64,000 bases of DNA from Brevundimonas sp. SL130 (lineage in GTDB: Bacteria; Pseudomonadota; Alphaproteobacteria; Caulobacterales; Caulobacteraceae), in contig NZ_CP113064.1 of the NCBI RefSeq assembly GCF_026625805.1, positions 3,140,657-3,204,656 on the forward strand, read 5' to 3'. The position numbers and the translations under genes were made by a program. Below the pieces are notes generated by a model that saw nothing but the letters and a program-made list of their open reading frames with translations, made no database searches and was not told the DNA's origin. Below, in pieces: positions 51,521 to 61,696 of the stretch. Position 1 is the first letter of the stretch. Every line of letters starts with the position of its first letter.

Positions 51521-53668
51521 ATGGACGACGCCTACAGCACGCAACTGACCGCAGGCGAATCCATTGAGGCCTCGGGTCTCGAGCAGTTGATGGCGCTGAA
51601 GGAAGGCGACACCTTCCTGGTCGCCGACGGCTGGGGCGACATGAAGGGCGGGGCGGACGGCCTGTTCGCCGACGACACCCGCGTCCTGTCGCGATGGGCC
51701 ATGACGGTCGGACTGGCCAGGCCGTCACGCCTGTCGTCGGGCGTCAGTCAGGACAACGTCTTCTTCTCGTGCCACACCACCAATCGTCCCCTGCCCCCGA
51801 TGGGCGGACGTTCGGCCCCGGCGGGGGTGCTGCACATCGAACGGCGGCGCTTCCTGTGGGGGCGGCGGATGTTCGAGCACATCCAGATGGTCAACCACGG
51901 GGTCGAGGACATCCTGCTGCCCCTGGCCTTCGACTTCGGGGCCGACTTCGCCGACATCTTTCAGGTGCGCGGCACGTCCCGGGACAAGCGCGGGACCATC
52001 CACACGCCGACGACCGACGGCCGCCGCGTCACCTTCCGCTACACTGGACTGGACGAGGTGGATCGCGGCAGTTGCCTGGCCTTTTCCGAGCCGCCCGCCC
52101 GCCTGACGCATCAGCGCGCCGAGTTCATGTTCAGCCTGCCCAAGGGTCGGTCCATGGACCTGTTCATCGAATGCGGCGTCGAGTCCTGCGAGGCGCCGGA
52201 CGCCCGGCGCTGGCGAGAGTACGCCGTCCAGGCGCGTCTGGCCATGCGCGCCAAGCGGCGACGCGGGGCCTCGGTGCGCGGACCGCGCAGCCCGCGGTTC
52301 AACGGCTGGCTGGACCAGTCGCGAGCCGACATGGCCCTGTTGACCACGGACCTGCCGACCGGCCCCTACCCCTTTGCCGGGACGCCCTGGTTCTCGACCC
52401 CGTTCGGGCGCGACGGCATCATCGCCGCCTGGCAGATGCTGTGGCTGGACCCGTCGCTCGCCAAGGGCGTCCTGACCTATCTGGCGTCGCGCCAGGCGAC
52501 CGAGACCTCGCTGTTCCAGGACAGCCAGCCCGGCAAGATCATGCACGAGACGCGGGGCGGCGAGATGAGCGCCCTGCACGAGGTGCCGTTCGGCCTGTAT
52601 TACGGCGGGGTGGACACCACCTGCCTGTTCGTGGCCCTGGCCGGCGCCTACGCCAGCCGCACCGGCGACCTGGGCCTGATCCGCACCCTGTGGCCCAACC
52701 TGATCGCCGCCGCCGACTGGATGCGCGACTATGGCGACAGCAACAATGACGGGCTGATCGACTATCAGCGCGGGGCCGATACGGGCCTGTCGAACCAGGG
52801 GTGGAAGGACTCGGAAGACTCCATCTTCCACGCCGACGGTCGCTTCCCCAAGGGCCCCATCGCCCTGCTGGAGGTCCAGGGCTATGCCTTCGCCGCCTGG
52901 CGCGCCCTGGGCGATCTGGGCGAACGCCTGGGCGACGCGCGGGCGCCCGAATGGCGGATGCGAGCCGATCAGGTCCGCGCTCTGGTGGAAGACAAGTACT
53001 GGATGGAGGACGAGGGCTTCTACGCCGTGGCCTTGGACGGCGACGGAGAACAGTGCCGGGCCATCGCCTCGAACGCCGGCCACCTACTGTTCACCGGCCT
53101 GCCCTCGGTCGAGCGCGCGCGCCGCGTCACCAAACGTCTGTTATCGGCCGAGTTCCGCACCGGCTGGGGCATACGCACGCTCGAGCTGGGCCAGGCCCGG
53201 TTCAATCCAATGAGCTATCACAACGGCTCGGTCTGGCCGCATGACACCGCCATGGCCGCCGCCGGCATGGCCAACTACGGCGAGCGGCAGGCGGTCGCTG
53301 ATATCCTGGCCGAGATTCACGCCGCCGCCGCCCATTTCCACCTGCGCCTGCCCGAACTGTTCTGCGGCTTCCCGCGCGAACCGGGCGAGCCTCCCATCGC
53401 CTATCCGGTCGCCTGCCTGCCCCAGGCCTGGGCGGCGGGGTCGGTCTTCCTGATGCTTCAGGCGGCGCTGGGCCTGTCCATCGACGCCTGGACCGGAACT
53501 GTGGACATGGCCGACCCGGTGCTTCCTGCGGGTCTGGAACGGCTGAAGATTACCGGATTGACGGTTGGAGACGCCGTGGTCGACCTTTCGATCCGGCATG
53601 TCGGCGGCCGCGCCGTGGTCATCCCCGACCACCGCCAAGGCAGGCTCGCCGTTCGGACCCTGCGTTGA
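51521..53668 (+). CDS. Amylo-alpha-1,6-glucosidase-like glycogen debranching enzyme
   Basis: A protein of 715 residues. The N-terminal beta domain (about 20-240) opens with EGDTFLVADGWGDMKGGADG and LFADDTRVLSRW. The C-terminal (alpha/alpha)6 barrel carries GTPWFSTPFGRDGIIAAWQM, DYGDSNNDGLIDYQRGADTG with LSNQGWKDSEDSIFHADGR, and FNPMSYHNGSVWPHDTAMAA. Acidic residues in FGRDG and KDSEDS are candidates for catalysis. The family hydrolyses alpha-1,6 branches or acts on related alpha-glucosides. It forms a unit with the preceding glycosyltransferase. Confidence 0.9.
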   Translation: MDDAYSTQLTAGESIEASGLEQLMALKEGDTFLVADGWGDMKGGADGLFADDTRVLSRWAMTVGLARPSRLSSGVSQDNVFFSCHTTNRPLPPMGGRSAPAGVLHIERRRFLWGRRMFEHIQMVNHGVEDILLPLAFDFGADFADIFQVRGTSRDKRGTIHTPTTDGRRVTFRYTGLDEVDRGSCLAFSEPPARLTHQRAEFMFSLPKGRSMDLFIECGVESCEAPDARRWREYAVQARLAMRAKRRRGASVRGPRSPRFNGWLDQSRADMALLTTDLPTGPYPFAGTPWFSTPFGRDGIIAAWQMLWLDPSLAKGVLTYLASRQATETSLFQDSQPGKIMHETRGGEMSALHEVPFGLYYGGVDTTCLFVALAGAYASRTGDLGLIRTLWPNLIAAADWMRDYGDSNNDGLIDYQRGADTGLSNQGWKDSEDSIFHADGRFPKGPIALLEVQGYAFAAWRALGDLGERLGDARAPEWRMRADQVRALVEDKYWMEDEGFYAVALDGDGEQCRAIASNAGHLLFTGLPSVERARRVTKRLLSAEFRTGWGIRTLELGQARFNPMSYHNGSVWPHDTAMAAAGMANYGERQAVADILAEIHAAAAHFHLRLPELFCGFPREPGEPPIAYPVACLPQAWAAGSVFLMLQAALGLSIDAWTGTVDMADPVLPAGLERLKITGLTVGDAVVDLSIRHVGGRAVVIPDHRQGRLAVRTLR

Positions 53669-53976
53669 AGGACAGCGCGGAAACGGTCGGACCTCTGCGG
53701 CGTTAGGTGAGCGTTCGACGACGCCGGCGAAGACGAAGGCCGCCCCGCGCAAGACAGCGGCCTGACCGGAGAGGAATTGCACTGCACGACCGAAATCGGT
53801 GCAATGTGCAAAAGAGTGCAATTTCGAACCTTCACCGCCCCTGCTCCCTCATCAACTCGCATCGGCCATTATAAGGGCGTTTCGGAGAGCGGGCGGTGAC
53901 TGCGGATTTTTCGGCCCCGGAAGATTGAAAACGCTGGGTTTTTCTCTCAGAATTGGGAGCGAAAGGGCGTTCTGCA
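53669..53976. other. Intergenic region with a TTGCAC/GTGCAA cluster
   Basis: About 310 bases with no convincing gene. TTGCAC occurs at 53777 and its complement GTGCAA at 53799, 53806 and 53816, with a TGCAC...GTGCA stem (53782-53803 region) over an imperfect palindrome. These may be operator half-sites, but no gene starts nearby. The rest appears to be decayed sequence. Confidence 0.4.
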
Positions 53977-54118
53977 GCTAAGGACCGGCGGGTTACGGCC
54001 CTGGATGGACGGCCCGCGATAGCCCTCGGCCACGCGCGCGAACAGATTAAGGCTGTCATTGACGTCATAGACTGCGCCGAGGAGGATCGGATGGGCGATC
54101 CATCGCGCCTTCAAAGCG
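53977..54118 (-). pseudogene. TonB-dependent receptor fragment
   Basis: On the minus strand one frame reads ILLGAVYDVNDSLNLFARVA then EGYRGPSIQGR. This is the well-known FA-x-VA-x-G(Y/F)RGPSIQGR stretch in the barrel of TonB-dependent outer-membrane receptors. Similarity ends in noise on the 3' side and is cut by the TetR gene end on the 5' side. Only about 40 codons remain, so it is a dead fragment of a receptor that once had several hundred residues. Confidence 0.7.
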
Positions 54119-54121
54119 ACG

Positions 54122-54736
54122 CTAACCCGACGGTTGGTCCAGCGGGGAAATCCTTGGTCGCGTCAGGATTTCCCGCACTATGTCGGCGATAAAGGGGGCC
54201 ATGGCGTCAACCTCGAGGACGGGGGCCGAATCGTCGCGGACCACCTCGACCCCCGCCGCCAGGGCAAGCAGAAGCCTGGCGCGTTCCGTGGCCCCCTCGC
54301 CGCCCATGGCTTGTGCGAGCGGAGGGATGAGACGACGCTCGATGATCTCGCAGATCAAGCGCGTGGCGGCGGGATCCGCCGCTGATCGCACCGCCACGTG
54401 CACCAGATCGTCAATCCGTCCAGGCGCAGTCAGCAGGCGTTCGGTCAGGGTCTCACCGGCCTCTGCTGGATCAAGCGGCTGATCGAAGATCTGGTTGAAC
54501 AGGTCGATCTTGGATTCGAAATGCCGGTACACGAGGGCGTGGTCTATGCCCGCCTCGACCGCGATTTCACGCATGCTGGCGCCGAAGCCCCGCTGGATGA
54601 ACAGTTTGCGGCCAGCGCAGAGTATGGATTCGCGCGTCACCTGCTGACCGGGTCGGCGGCGGATGGCGCAGGGATCGGTCGTTGGCGACTTGGCCGGTTC
54701 GACCCCCGAGCCGCCAGAGACGCGCCGACGTGTCAT
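54122..54736 (-). CDS. TetR-family regulator
   Basis: A protein of 204 residues. After a loosely structured N-terminal 30 residues, the helix-turn-helix is QVTRESILCAGRKLFIQRGF, ASMREIAVEAGIDHALVYRH and FESKIDLFNQIF (about 32-84). The C-terminal ligand domain is helical. It follows the efflux outer-membrane gene on the same strand by 37 bases, so it may be the last gene of the efflux operon and regulate it or something else. A receptor remnant begins at its stop. Confidence 0.9.
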   Translation of the reverse strand: MTRRRVSGGSGVEPAKSPTTDPCAIRRRPGQQVTRESILCAGRKLFIQRGFGASMREIAVEAGIDHALVYRHFESKIDLFNQIFDQPLDPAEAGETLTERLLTAPGRIDDLVHVAVRSAADPAATRLICEIIERRLIPPLAQAMGGEGATERARLLLALAAGVEVVRDDSAPVLEVDAMAPFIADIVREILTRPRISPLDQPSG

Positions 54737-54773
54737 GATGCGATCACGGCACGGGCGACGTCCCCGGCGTCAA

Positions 54774-56186
54774 TCACCGAAGCCCTCCGCCCAAGGTGCG
54801 GTAAAGCTCGACCAGATTGGTTTCGCGGCTGAGACGTGTGGTCAGCAGTTGTTGGTCCGCGCTGTAGGCGGTGCGCTGCGCGTCCAGGGCGACCAGGAAC
54901 GAAGAAACGCCGACCCGATAGCGGGCCTCCGATATGGTCGCCGCCGCGCGCGCCGATCCCGCCCGCGCCGTCTGAGCCGACACCTGCTCATTGATCGTGC
55001 CGCGTTGCGCCAAGGCGTCCGCGACCTCGCTGAAGGCAGTCTGGATGGCCTTCTCATAGGTTGCGACGGCCGCGTCGGCGTTGGCTTGCGCCAAACGGAC
55101 ATTGCCCATCCGTCGTCCCGCATCGAAGATCGGCAAGCTGAGAGCCGGCGTGATCGTGTGCGAGTAGCTGCCGTCTGTGAAGAGATCGGACAGGGCCGAA
55201 CTGGCGCTGCCGTAGGAGGCGGTCAGCGATATGGTCGGGAACAAGGCCGCGCGAGCGGCGCCGATGTCGGCGTTTTCCGCCCGCAGTTTACGCTCGGCCT
55301 GGAGGACGTCCGGACGCGTCAACAGAACCTCGGATGACACCCCCGTCGGCAGTTCAGCAAGGGTCGCGCCGACCTCGCTCAAGCCCTGGGGCAGGAATTC
55401 CGCCGCGACCGGTGCCCCCACCAGCAGGTCCAGCGCATTGCGGTCCCGGGCGACAGTGGTTTCCAGCACCGCGACATCATTGCGCGCCGCCTGATACTGG
55501 ACGTCCGCCTGGCGAGCCTCAAGCTCGGACGCGGTTCCCAGCCGGAACTGCGCCTGGGTCAGGGACAGGGTCTCCTGGTAGCTGGCGAGGGTCTGGCGCG
55601 ACAGTCGCAGTTGGTCCTGATCCCCCGCGAGCGTCAGCCAGGCGGTGGCGATTTCTGCGATCAGGCTGATACGGGTCGAACGTTGGCCCTCCTCCGTTGC
55701 GAAATACTGCTGCAACGCGGCCTCGCTCTGGTTCCGAACACGCCCGAACAGATCGATTTCGAAGGCCGAGACGCCCAGGTCGGCGGAGTAGGATTCCACC
55801 TCCGAGCCGACGGCGGAGCCGGCCGCGGCGACCTGGGACGCATTGTCCGTATAGGTCGCCGAACCACTGAGCGAAGCGGTCGGCAGCCGATCGGCGCGGG
55901 TGACCCTGTACTGGGCCCGCGCGGCGACGACGTTCGCCGCCGCCACCCGCAGGTCGCGATTATTGTCGAGTCCCTGCGCGATCACGCTCCGAAGACGGGC
56001 GTCGGTGAAGAAGTCCTGCCAACCGAGGTCAGCGACGACGATGGGGCTGGCGACGGCGTCCGGATAGACGCCGCCTTGCGGAAGCGCCGCCGGAACGACG
56101 CCCGTCGGCTGGACGAAGGCGGGCGCGAGATTGCATCCCGACAGCAGCGTCGCGCCGGCCAACAGTATTGAGATCGGCTTGATCAT
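54774..56186 (-). CDS. RND efflux outer-membrane lipoprotein (NodT/OprM family)
   Basis: A TolC-like trimeric channel lipoprotein of 470 residues. The lipobox is LLSGC (Cys19). Two repeats of the outer-membrane efflux domain follow (about 60-245 and 265-460), with the long helices evident in [20 protein letters not shown] and [20 protein letters not shown]. Its start overlaps the RND transporter stop by four bases. It completes the tripartite pump. Confidence 0.94.
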   Translation of the reverse strand: MIKPISILLAGATLLSGCNLAPAFVQPTGVVPAALPQGGVYPDAVASPIVVADLGWQDFFTDARLRSVIAQGLDNNRDLRVAAANVVAARAQYRVTRADRLPTASLSGSATYTDNASQVAAAGSAVGSEVESYSADLGVSAFEIDLFGRVRNQSEAALQQYFATEEGQRSTRISLIAEIATAWLTLAGDQDQLRLSRQTLASYQETLSLTQAQFRLGTASELEARQADVQYQAARNDVAVLETTVARDRNALDLLVGAPVAAEFLPQGLSEVGATLAELPTGVSSEVLLTRPDVLQAERKLRAENADIGAARAALFPTISLTASYGSASSALSDLFTDGSYSHTITPALSLPIFDAGRRMGNVRLAQANADAAVATYEKAIQTAFSEVADALAQRGTINEQVSAQTARAGSARAAATISEARYRVGVSSFLVALDAQRTAYSADQQLLTTRLSRETNLVELYRTLGGGLR

Positions 56187-59100
56187 GGTTTGGCGCTCTC
56201 GGCGGCTTCGCCGCTCTGAAAGGATGAACTGGGGGGTGACGCCGACTTGCGTGACTTGAACAGATTGGTCACGACGACGAAGAACATCGGCACGAAGAAG
56301 ATGGCCAGGATGGTGGCGCTGAGCATCCCGCCGATGACGGACCGGCCGATCGCGTTCTGCCCGCCTGCCCCAGCGCCGGTCGAAATGGCCAGCGGCAGGA
56401 CGCCGAAGATGAAGGCCAGACTGGTCATCAGGATTGGCCGCAGCCGCAGACGCGACGCTTCTGCCGCCGCCTCCATGGCGCCCATGCCTCGACGCACCCG
56501 TTCCTCGGCGAACTCGACAATCAGGATGGCGTTCTTGGCCGCCAGACCGATCGTGGTGATGATGCCGACCTGGAAATAGATGTCGTTCTGAAGACCCGTG
56601 AGTTGCGCCGCCAGAACCGCCCCGAGAACACCCAGGGGCACCACCAGCAGAACCGCTACAGGCACGGTCCAGCTCTCATAGAGGGCCGCGAGGCACAGGA
56701 AGACGATCAGAAGCGACAGGGCGTATAGAGCCGGCGCCTGACCGCTCGACATCTGCTCCTCATACGACAGGCCGGTCCATTCCAACCCGGTGCCGGGAGG
56801 CGTCTTGGCATGGATCGCCTCCATGGCGGCCATGGCCGCTCCCGAACTGACGCCTGCGGCCGGTCCGCCCTGGATCTGCATCGCGGGCTCGCCGTTGTAG
56901 CGAGTCAGTTGGACCGGCGCCTGCGCCCACGACTGGGTGGAGAAGGCCGTGAAGGGCGCCAATTCTCCCGAAGCGCCGCGAACGTAGAAGTCGCTCAGGG
57001 ACTCGGGCTTCTGACGATAAGGCTGATCAGCCTGGACGTAGACCTTCTTAACCCGGCCACGGTCGATGAAGTCGTTGATATAGGTTCCACCCCAAACCGT
57101 GGACACGGTGCTGTTCACGGTGGCGAGATCCAGCCCCATGGAGGCGAGCCGGTCCTGGTCGATGTTGATCTTCAGCTGGGCGGCGTCGTCCAGCGACAGA
57201 GGACGCACCTGGGCCAGGCTGGAATCCTGGGCCGCCATGCCCAGCATCATGTTCCGCGTCTGCAGCAGGCTTTCATGCCCGGCGCCGGTGCGGTCGACCA
57301 GCCACATGTCGAAGCCGGTGGCGTTGCCAAGCTCGGACACGGCCGGCGGCACCAGAGCGAAGATCATGGCGTCGCGATATTGCGAGAAGGCGCCCATGGC
57401 CCGGCCGGCGACCGCCTGAGCCTTGTTGGCTGACCCTTTGCGCTCCTCCCAGTCCTTGAGGCGAACGAAGGCGAGGCCGGCGTTCTGACCCTGACCGGCG
57501 AAAGAGAAGCCGCTGATGGTGAAGACGCCCTCGACGTTGGCGGTCTCCTCTTTGAGGAAGTGATCGCGGACGACGTCCAGAGCCTTGTCGGTGCGGTTGA
57601 GCGTCGCGCCGGACGGTCCCTGAACCATGGCGATCATCATCCCCTGGTCCTCTTCGGGCAGGAAGCCGGCCGGAAGGCGCATGAAGACGAAGGCCATCAC
57701 GCCGCAGATCAGGAGATAGACCAGGCCCGAGCGTTTCCAGCTACGCGCGGTCTTGCGGACCCCGCCTTCGTAGCTGACGGTCGCCCGGTCGAAGCTGTCG
57801 TTGAACCAGGCGAAGAAGCGGCCCAACGGTCCGGTCCCATGGCTCTTGGACGCATCATGCGGTTTCAGGATGGTGGCGCACAGGGCCGGGGTCAGGATCA
57901 CGGCGACCAGAACCGACAGGACCATGGCCGTGACGATGGTGATCGAGAACTGGCGATAGATGACGCCCGTCGATCCGCCGAAGAAGGCCATGGGCAGGAA
58001 GACCGCCGACAGCACCAGGGCGATGCCGACCAGGGCGCTGGTGATCTCGTCCATCGACTTGCGGGCGGCCTCCTTGGGCGAAAGCCCTTCAGTCTGGATC
58101 AGACGTTCGACGTTCTCGACCACAACGATGGCGTCATCGACCAGCAGGCCGATGGCCAGGACCATGCCGAACAACGTCAGGGTATTGATGGAATAGCCGA
58201 ACAGACTCATCACCGCGAAGGTGCCAAGGAGCACCACGGGAACGGCGATGGTCGGGATCAGGGTCGCACGCCAGTTCTGCAGGAACAGGAACATGACGAC
58301 GAAGACCAGAACCACAGCCTCGATCAGCGTATGGATAACCTGTTCGACCGAGAGCCGGACGAAGGGCGTGGTGTCATAGGGATAGATGACCTTCACCCCG
58401 GCCGGGAGCGTCTGGGCAATGCGGGCCACTTCGGCCTGCACCGCCGTGACTGTGTCCAGAGCGTTCGCCCCAGGCGCCAGCTTGACGCCGAAACCACCGG
58501 CGGGCTTGCCGTTGTACAGGGTGCGGAACCCATAGGATTCTGCGCCCATTTCGACGCGGGCCACATCACGCAAACGAACCACAGCACCGTCAGTGCTGGT
58601 CTTGACGCGGATCGCGCCGAAATCCGCAGGCGTCTGAAGACGGGATTGAACTGACACAGTCGCGTTCAGCATCTGGTCTTCCGGCGCCGGCAGGGCGCCG
58701 ATCTGACCTGCCGAAACCTGGGCGTTCTGAGCCTCAACGGCGCTGGTGACATCGGCAGCCGTGACGCCGAATCCGGACATCTTCAGCGGATCGAGCCAGA
58801 TCCGCATCGCGTACTGCGAACCGAACACCTGGATTTCGCCCACGCCGTTGACGCGGCTGATGGGATCCTGGAATTTCGAGACGACCATGTCCGACAGGTC
58901 GACTTGGCTCTGAGTTCCATCCTCAGAATAGAGGGCGGTGATCAGAAGAAAATTGCTCGATGACTTGGCGACGGTGACACCCAGTCGCTGCACCTCGGTG
59001 GGCAGTTGCGAGGTCGCGGCCTGAAGCTTGTTCTGGACCTGGACCTGCGCAATGTCGGGGTCCGTGCCCTGTTCGAACGTCAGGGTGATGGTCGCCGTGC

Positions 59101-59356
59101 CGGCCGATGACGAAGACGACGAGAAGTAGCGGAGGTTGTCGATCCCCTTCAGCTGCTGCTCGATCACCTGGGTCGTCGTGCGCTCCAGGGTTTCGGCGTC
59201 AGCGCCAGGGTAGCTGGCCGTGATGCTGACGGCCGGCGGAGCGATGGTCGGAAACTGGGCGATGGGCAGGGAGCGGATCGCCAGCACCCCAGCCAACATC
59301 AGACCGATGGCGAGCACCCATGCGAAGATGGGCCGATCAATGAAGAAGCGGGCCAT
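56183..59356 (-). CDS. RND (HAE1) inner-membrane efflux transporter
   Basis: The AcrB/MexB-type proton-driven exporter, 1057 residues, close to the usual 1040-1050. The start [20 protein letters not shown], the porter-domain repeats, the proton-relay Asp pair in [17 protein letters not shown] (TM4) and the C-terminal [20 protein letters not shown] are diagnostic. TM10 shows the expected Lys ([16 protein letters not shown]). Likely substrates are hydrophobic or amphiphilic drugs; the exact range is not readable. Three bases separate it from the adaptor gene. Confidence 0.96.
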   Translation of the reverse strand: MARFFIDRPIFAWVLAIGLMLAGVLAIRSLPIAQFPTIAPPAVSITASYPGADAETLERTTTQVIEQQLKGIDNLRYFSSSSSSAGTATITLTFEQGTDPDIAQVQVQNKLQAATSQLPTEVQRLGVTVAKSSSNFLLITALYSEDGTQSQVDLSDMVVSKFQDPISRVNGVGEIQVFGSQYAMRIWLDPLKMSGFGVTAADVTSAVEAQNAQVSAGQIGALPAPEDQMLNATVSVQSRLQTPADFGAIRVKTSTDGAVVRLRDVARVEMGAESYGFRTLYNGKPAGGFGVKLAPGANALDTVTAVQAEVARIAQTLPAGVKVIYPYDTTPFVRLSVEQVIHTLIEAVVLVFVVMFLFLQNWRATLIPTIAVPVVLLGTFAVMSLFGYSINTLTLFGMVLAIGLLVDDAIVVVENVERLIQTEGLSPKEAARKSMDEITSALVGIALVLSAVFLPMAFFGGSTGVIYRQFSITIVTAMVLSVLVAVILTPALCATILKPHDASKSHGTGPLGRFFAWFNDSFDRATVSYEGGVRKTARSWKRSGLVYLLICGVMAFVFMRLPAGFLPEEDQGMMIAMVQGPSGATLNRTDKALDVVRDHFLKEETANVEGVFTISGFSFAGQGQNAGLAFVRLKDWEERKGSANKAQAVAGRAMGAFSQYRDAMIFALVPPAVSELGNATGFDMWLVDRTGAGHESLLQTRNMMLGMAAQDSSLAQVRPLSLDDAAQLKINIDQDRLASMGLDLATVNSTVSTVWGGTYINDFIDRGRVKKVYVQADQPYRQKPESLSDFYVRGASGELAPFTAFSTQSWAQAPVQLTRYNGEPAMQIQGGPAAGVSSGAAMAAMEAIHAKTPPGTGLEWTGLSYEEQMSSGQAPALYALSLLIVFLCLAALYESWTVPVAVLLVVPLGVLGAVLAAQLTGLQNDIYFQVGIITTIGLAAKNAILIVEFAEERVRRGMGAMEAAAEASRLRLRPILMTSLAFIFGVLPLAISTGAGAGGQNAIGRSVIGGMLSATILAIFFVPMFFVVVTNLFKSRKSASPPSSSFQSGEAAESAKP

Positions 59357-59359
59357 GGG

Positions 59360-60523
59360 TCAGTGCGCCTGAGCCGGGGATTGCGGCTTGGCCGAGGTCG
59401 CTGCGCCGCCCGGCTGATAGGGCGACGCCTTAACCGGCGTACCGGGCATCAGGTTCTGCGCGCCTTCGACGACGACACGATCACCAGGCTGCAGACCGGA
59501 CGTCACCAGCCAGTCCTGCCCGACGGTTTGGCTCGTCGTGATGGGGCGGGGTTGCAGCTTGCCGTCAGCGCCGACCACCATGACCGAAGCGCCGCCTTTG
59601 GCGTCACGGCTCACAGCCCGTTGCGGGGCGAGAATGGCGTTGGAGGCAGACCCTTGCACCAGGACAGCGCGGGCGAACATGCCGGGAAGCAGCAGGCCGT
59701 CCGGGTTGTTGAAGATGGCGCGAATGTTCTGGCTGCCGGTGTCGGCGTCCACTGTGACATCCGCAAACTGAAGCGTCCCGTCCTGCGCATAGGTCGAGCC
59801 GTCTTCCAGCATCAGCTTGACCCGGGCGCCATTGGCGTCTCGGGTCAGTGCGCCGGACGCGATCTGTTGGCGCAATCTCAGCAGATCGCTGCTGGATTGG
59901 GGAATATCGACATAGACGCGGTCGATCCGCTGGATCGTGGCGAGCGGAGATGACTGAGAGGCGGTGACGAGGGCGCCGACCGTGAAGCTGGACCGTCCGA
60001 TGCGGCCCGATATGGGCGCTCGCACCGTCGTCCGCGCCAGATCGATCTGAGCCGTGCGAAGCGCAGCCGCCTGGGCCTGAACATCCGCCTCCGCCTGCTG
60101 AGCGCTGGTCACAGCGTCCTCAAGCTCTTGCTGCGAGATGCCGTTGATCTTGGCCAGTTCCTGATAACGGCGCGCCAGACCCGCAGTCGAGGCCACGGCC
60201 GCCCGCGCCTTCGCCAGGCTCGCCTGGGCGCTCGCCACCTGGGCCTCATAAGGCGCGGCGTCGATACGATACAGGGCTTGGCCCACCCGGACAAAGTCGC
60301 CCTCCTCAAACAGGCGGGCCGTGACGATGCCATTCACTTGCGGCCGAACGTCAGAGGTCTCAGCCGCGCTGATGCGGCCCGGCAGTTCCGTCGACAGGGT
60401 GACGGCGCTGGTCTTGATCGTAACGACCGACACCTGCGGGGGGCCAGCGGCCGGTTGCTGAGGCTGTGACGAACAGCTCGCGAGGAGCAACGCCAGACCA
60501 ATCGCCGGGGCGACAACTTTCAT
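59360..60523 (-). CDS. RND efflux membrane-fusion lipoprotein (AcrA/MexA type)
   Basis: A periplasmic adaptor of 387 residues with lipobox LLLASC (Cys17). The barrel-sandwich half is PQVNGIVTARLFEEGDFVRV, a coiled-coil hairpin spans about 95-165 (ALRTAQIDLARTTVRAPISG), and the beta-barrel domain has RAIFNNPDGLLLPGMFARAV. It is the first gene of the operon. Its start faces the TetR gene across a palindrome that probably controls both. Confidence 0.95.
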   Translation of the reverse strand: MKVVAPAIGLALLLASCSSQPQQPAAGPPQVSVVTIKTSAVTLSTELPGRISAAETSDVRPQVNGIVTARLFEEGDFVRVGQALYRIDAAPYEAQVASAQASLAKARAAVASTAGLARRYQELAKINGISQQELEDAVTSAQQAEADVQAQAAALRTAQIDLARTTVRAPISGRIGRSSFTVGALVTASQSSPLATIQRIDRVYVDIPQSSSDLLRLRQQIASGALTRDANGARVKLMLEDGSTYAQDGTLQFADVTVDADTGSQNIRAIFNNPDGLLLPGMFARAVLVQGSASNAILAPQRAVSRDAKGGASVMVVGADGKLQPRPITTSQTVGQDWLVTSGLQPGDRVVVEGAQNLMPGTPVKASPYQPGGAATSAKPQSPAQAH

Positions 60524-60547
60524 CCGTTAACCTCTTGCAAACCATAT

Positions 60548-60563
60548 GTGAACGAACGTTCAC
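60548..60563. promoter_or_regulatory. Likely TetR operator between the pump and its repressor
   Basis: GTGAACG-AA-CGTTCAC is a perfect palindrome with 7-base half-sites, set 25 bases from the adaptor start and about 60 from the TetR start. A candidate TetR -35 (TTCACT) overlaps its right half, with TAGTCT 17 bases on. Confidence 0.75.
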
Positions 60564-60624
60564 TCACTGTTGTGCCGGTCCTAGTCTTAGGCTATGGGGC
60601 CTGTCAAGTGAGGATATGTACTTT

Positions 60625-61239
60625 ATGGCTTCAGTGGCTAAGGTGAGAGAAGCGCGAGCAGGTGCGCGGCGTCAGGCGCTGATCGACGCCGCACGCGCCC
60701 TGTTCTCGAAACAAGGATTCCATCAAACCGGCATGGCGGAGCTGGCTGCAGCGTCCGGCGTCAAGATGGGACAGATCTATCGGGACTTCGGCAGCAAGGA
60801 CGACATCATCGCGGCCATATGCGAAGAGGACATCTCCCTATTGCTGTCCGATGTCAGACTCTTCGACGACTCCAGGGCCGGCAGTCCTGAGGCCCTGCGG
60901 ACTTGGATCGACGACTATGTCGATCATCAGCCCCGGGTGGACCAGTGTCGGATGATGACCGAGATTGCAGCCGAGGCCGGACGAAATCCGCGCGTGGCCC
61001 AGATCCTGGTCGACTTGGAATCCCGGCTCCTGACGAGCCTCGACTCCACCTTGAACGCCGTAACCAACGGGCGGATCGATCCCATCGTGCGCCTACGTAT
61101 CGTGAAAATCATGTTCGCCCTGAACTTGGGCTTGATGATCCAAAAGGCGGCGCAGCCCGGCCATGACTCCACCGGCATCCTTCGCCCCGCGATGGACCTG
61201 ATCTTCGGCGAGCTTGAACGTCTCATGCGCCATGAATAG
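60625..61239 (+). CDS. TetR/AcrR-family repressor of the RND pump
   Basis: A protein of 204 residues divergent from the pump operon. The helix-turn-helix region is ARRQALIDAARALFSKQGFH, QTGMAELAAASGVKMGQIYR and DFGSKDDIIAAICEED (about 13-65). The helical C-terminal domain should bind a pump substrate. ATG 60625 lies 11 bases after GAGG; ATG 60616 is too close to it. By position it most likely represses the pump and itself at the palindrome 60548-60563. Confidence 0.9.
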   Translation: MASVAKVREARAGARRQALIDAARALFSKQGFHQTGMAELAAASGVKMGQIYRDFGSKDDIIAAICEEDISLLLSDVRLFDDSRAGSPEALRTWIDDYVDHQPRVDQCRMMTEIAAEAGRNPRVAQILVDLESRLLTSLDSTLNAVTNGRIDPIVRLRIVKIMFALNLGLMIQKAAQPGHDSTGILRPAMDLIFGELERLMRHE

Positions 61240-61533
61240 GCTCAAAGCCTTCCGCGCCTTTGGCCGCTGCGACGCCCGACCGAGCGGCAGCGTTGGACCG
61301 CCCTGAAAAGTTTGATCGGGGGCACGCTGTAGATTTGCACGTCCCCTTCCGGCTCGGCGGCGCTTCCACGACCGTCATCTGGAGCCGAGGTCGCGGACGG
61401 ATGTCAGAAAGGCCGTCGCATACGTAAGGTGTAGCTGGGGTCTGACGGAGGCCACGATTTGGGTGCAAAAGGGCGCCGTGAGATGTCGTCGAGGGGCGAG
61501 CATCGTCTACCAACCGCCTGAAAATACTGAAAA
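61240..61533. other. Intergenic region, largely decayed sequence
   Basis: No intact gene. A minus-strand frame at about 61404-61512 ends as PPSDPSYTLRMRRPF then stop, with the alternating hydrophobics and final Phe of an outer-membrane beta-barrel C-terminus; it may be the tail of another TonB-dependent receptor. The rest shows nothing recognisable up to the dusA fragment. Confidence 0.35.
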
Positions 61534-61584
61534 ATGTCTAAAAATCAAGCGCGTAGACTGGCCGTGGCGCCGATGATGGACTGG
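61534..61584 (+). pseudogene. dusA: 5' fragment of dusA, probable integration (att) site
   Basis: ATG 61534 opens a frame reading MSKNQARRLAVAPMMDW. RRLAVAPMMDW is the conserved N-terminus of tRNA-dihydrouridine synthase A, which normally continues TDRHCR. Here it changes abruptly after the Trp codon to LNPGYFSSTCAML and stops at 61644. The 5' end of dusA is a known attachment site for a family of phage and island integrases, and the break is at that spot. I read left of 61584 as chromosome and right as the inserted element. Confidence 0.7.
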
Positions 61585-61623
61585 CTAAATCCGGGTTATT
61601 TTTCAAGCACTTGTGCGATGTTA

Positions 61624-61640
61624 TGTGCAAAATTTGCACA
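61624..61640. repeat. 17-bp palindrome next to the dusA junction
   Basis: TGTGCAAA-A-TTTGCACA is a perfect palindrome 40 bases inside the putative element. It could be a binding site for an integrase, excisionase or regulator. Confidence 0.6.
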
Positions 61641-61696
61641 CTGAAGTTCCCGCCCCATTCTGCTTTCATTCTCACGAAATGGATAAATAGGTCGGA

